A stretch of 37,336 nt of DNA, from contig JAJPKJ010000002.1 of assembly GCA_021323755.1 (NCBI GenBank), forward strand, positions 1-37,336. The letters run 5' to 3'. The notes below the pieces were generated by a model. The model was not told the DNA's origin. It did not search any database and worked only from the letters and a program-made list of their open reading frames with translations. Positions 35,162 to 37,336 of this stretch are shown here, in pieces (position 1 is the stretch's first letter; each line of letters starts with the position of its first letter). A program made the position numbers and the translations under genes. The stretch is from Chitinophagales bacterium. Lineage in GTDB: Bacteria > Bacteroidota > Bacteroidia > Chitinophagales > Chitinophagaceae.

Positions 35162-35294
35162 ATCTGGTTTTCACAACAACATAAAGACCAAATTCATTTT
35201 TGATTGTTGCATAATGTATTAGGCAAAACCACGCGAAGAAAAATTGAACGGTTTTGATACAAAACTCGTGCGATAGCGGACGAATTTTTTTTAG
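35162..35294 (-). promoter_or_regulatory. Conserved leader upstream of permease H (type 3), with inverted repeat
   Basis: Counterpart of 21101-21231 at the same distance from the start codon. CAACAA (35174-35179) and TTGTTG (35204-35209) form the inverted repeat; ATAATG, ATTAGG, GGTTTTGATACAAAA and GTGCG blocks are shared with the E leader. Confidence 0.65.
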
Positions 35295-35333
35295 AATTAA
35301 AAAGGGAGAAGCCCTCCCTCGCCCAAAAATTTT

Positions 35334-37336
35334 TCACTCCGTTCTCAGACTCTTGACCGGGTTAGCTATCGCTGCTCTAATGGTCTGCAGGCTGACGGTA
35401 ATTAATGCGATCAGGATTGCAAGAAGACCCGCAATAGCGATCATCCACCAGCTGACATCAATTCTGTAAGCAAAATCCTCGAGCCATTTATTCATGATGA
35501 ACCATGCGAGTGGTGAGCCGATCACCGTCGCCAGTAATACAAGCTTTATAAAATCTTTTGAAAGCAGGGATGCAACATTCGTTGCGGAAGCGCCCAGCAC
35601 TTTGCGAATGCCGATTTCGCGCGTTCTTTGCTCTGCAGAAAAAGCGGATAATCCAAACAGACCCAGACAGGCGATGCCAATGGCTACCATGGTAAAATAA
35701 CTAAGGATCGCAGCGGCCCGTTGATCTTTCTGATAATTTTTCTGCAGCTCATTATCCAGAAATGAATATTCAAATGGTATACCCGGATTGACCCGCCCCC
35801 AGGCGTTTTCCATTTCTTTGATCAATCCTGTGTAGTGGCTTGTCCGCACATTGGCGATCACATAGCTGTGCGGGTTGTCAAGCGAAGTAGTAAAACCAAA
35901 AGGTTTAATGGTATTATATAGACTTTCAAAATTAAAATCCTTTACTACTCCCCTTATGACCATTCCGCTGTGTACACCCTGGAAGTCTGTATTTATTTTT
36001 TTTCCGACAACGGTCTTGGTATCATATCCCAGTTCTCTTACCGCAGTTTCGTTGAGCACGATGCTGTTTGAATCTCCAGTAAACTCTTTTGAAAAGCCTC
36101 TTCCTGCAATAATGGAAAGCCCCAGCGTTTTGAAATAATCATTTTCAACCGTGGCGAGGTGAATATCAACCTGGTCACTTTTTGTCTTACCCTCAGCGTA
36201 AAACAGCAGGTCTTCAACATTGGGAATTCCAGGATAAGTCGAAGCAGCAGTGACGTTTATTATGTCCGGGTTTTTTAATAGCTCGTCTTTCAATACCGCA
36301 TAATTTTTCATTGCCTGCTGATCCTGCAGCGGCAGAATGACCTGTTGATCCTTATTAAAGCCCAATTGCTGATCATTCATATACTGCAGCTGACTGGCAA
36401 TGACGATCGCTCCCACGATAAGGCAAATAGAAATCGTGAACTGAAATACCACCAGCCCTTTGCGGATCGTAACCGCTGAAAAGCTATTTAATATTTTCCC
36501 TTTCAGTACCGAGATCGGTTTGAATGAAGATAGGTAAACGGCGGGATAAAGACCGGAAACGACACCAGTGAATAAAGCAAGTATGGCGATCCACAACCAG
36601 ATCTGCGGGTCATCAAAAAGGAGCAGGTTTTTTTGAGTGAGGTTGTTGAAGACGGGCAGAAAGAGGGAAGCGGTGACCATTGAAAGGAGTAAGGCAAAAA
36701 AACTCATCATCACCGACTCTCCGAGGAATTGATATACCAATGATTTTTTATTGGCACCCATTACCTTTCTTACGCCAACTTCTTTTGCTCTTTTGGCCGA
36801 ACGTGCCGTCGAAAGATTCATAAAATTGATACACGCGATAACAAGGACAAATAATGCGATGCTTCCCAGAATATAAAGGAATTTGATATTCCCATTTATC
36901 GCGATCTCGCCGTCAAGGTCCGAATGCAGGTGGATGCTCAGCAAGGGCTGGAGAAAAAGTTGCCTGGCTATTCCAAGCGCTTTCAGGTCTGCACCCCCTC
37001 TTCGATCCATAAATGGTTTTAGCTTTTTTTCAAAACTTTCCGGATCTACCCCAGCTTTTAATTTTACATAGGTATGAAAGATATTATTGGTCGCCCAATT
37101 GCTTTGTTGATCTACCCATCCGCCAATATCCCCATTACGCATAGAAAGAAATAAATGAGCGGGGATATGCGATTTTATATGCGCATCTTTGAAAACACCC
37201 TTTACCGTATACTTAAAATTGCCAAAAGGAAGCCCGATATCTATTGTTTTTCCAACAGGATTTTCATTACCAAACATTTTATCAGAGACCTCTTCCGAAA
37301 TCACCACGCTGTTGGCCTCGTTGAGTGCGGCTCCGG
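35334..37336 (-). CDS. ABC transporter permease I, MacB/FtsX type (5' end beyond the window)
   Basis: At least 666 residues; the frame stays open through the right edge (residues before the apparent GTG at 37307 read GAALNEANS, as in other copies), so the start, the first helix and most of periplasmic domain 1 lie outside. The visible part has both coupling segments (KRAKEVGVRKVMGA and RTREIGIRKVLGA, with Arg for Lys in the latter), all helices from the second on, and the tail ANPVKSLRTE. Closest in the window to D. The 184-base gap to H includes the type-3 leader, so I and H may be separate transcripts. Confidence 0.92.
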   Translation of the reverse strand, partial: GAALNEANSVVISEEVSDKMFGNENPVGKTIDIGLPFGNFKYTVKGVFKDAHIKSHIPAHLFLSMRNGDIGGWVDQQSNWATNNIFHTYVKLKAGVDPESFEKKLKPFMDRRGGADLKALGIARQLFLQPLLSIHLHSDLDGEIAINGNIKFLYILGSIALFVLVIACINFMNLSTARSAKRAKEVGVRKVMGANKKSLVYQFLGESVMMSFFALLLSMVTASLFLPVFNNLTQKNLLLFDDPQIWLWIAILALFTGVVSGLYPAVYLSSFKPISVLKGKILNSFSAVTIRKGLVVFQFTISICLIVGAIVIASQLQYMNDQQLGFNKDQQVILPLQDQQAMKNYAVLKDELLKNPDIINVTAASTYPGIPNVEDLLFYAEGKTKSDQVDIHLATVENDYFKTLGLSIIAGRGFSKEFTGDSNSIVLNETAVRELGYDTKTVVGKKINTDFQGVHSGMVIRGVVKDFNFESLYNTIKPFGFTTSLDNPHSYVIANVRTSHYTGLIKEMENAWGRVNPGIPFEYSFLDNELQKNYQKDQRAAAILSYFTMVAIGIACLGLFGLSAFSAEQRTREIGIRKVLGASATNVASLLSKDFIKLVLLATVIGSPLAWFIMNKWLEDFAYRIDVSWWMIAIAGLLAILIALITVSLQTIRAAIANPVKSLRTE

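Noticed and set aside
8530-37336. Hidden ATPase or adaptor gene in the array
   Set aside because: No Walker A (GxxGxGKS/T) or LSGGQ-type signature and no unexplained gap large enough to hold one.

Overview
The window looks like a chromosome segment of a Bacteroidota bacterium, most likely of the Chitinophaga/Chitinophagales type. The basis is the gene families (duplicated MacB/FtsX permeases ending in LRTE, a DUF4249 lipoprotein, a PepSY-like periplasmic protein, a BNR-repeat secreted protein), the near absence of Shine-Dalgarno sequences, and a few TANNTTTG-type -7 elements. GC is moderate. No rRNA, tRNA, CRISPR array, transposase or integrase is visible.

Left part (1-8263). The tail of an unrecognised plus-strand gene is followed by an alditol/L-gulonolactone-type FAD oxidase. 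Converging on it is a minus-strand cluster (5635 to 1736) of three leaderless proteins: a DUF2278 protein, an N,N-dimethylformamidase-like protein fused to a six-blade beta-propeller, and a G1 (eqolisin) fold protein split into two reading frames at an A7 run and lacking the catalytic glutamate. Upstream are an AraC-type regulator (minus) and a divergent S41 peptidase (plus).

Permease array (8530-37336). Nine full-length or near-full-length ABC permeases lie on the minus strand, each about 800 residues with 8 membrane helices and two MacB-type periplasmic domains. They are called A to I here in increasing coordinate order. A-E (8530-21087) and F-I (27741 to the window edge) are separated by a 6-kb insert. 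No ATPase, MacA-like adaptor or outer-membrane partner is encoded in the window. The spacers between permeases fall into recurring types that track the protein subfamilies, so the array seems to have grown by duplication of gene-plus-leader units, in particular a two-gene unit (D-C and B-A).

Insert (21283-27457). It holds a secreted xylose-isomerase-like TIM-barrel protein (plus), a decayed small secreted protein gene (plus, start lost and a one-base frameshift), a large BNR/sortilin-like beta-propeller protein, a PepSY-like periplasmic protein and a DUF4249 lipoprotein (all minus). Two related terminator modules flank the BNR gene.

The array is best read as cell-envelope transport or stress machinery of unknown substrate that takes its energy from an ATPase encoded elsewhere. 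The most unusual non-permease content is the leaderless DUF2278 / DMFase-propeller / pseudo-eqolisin cluster. Functions are inferred from motifs read by eye; no database search was possible.
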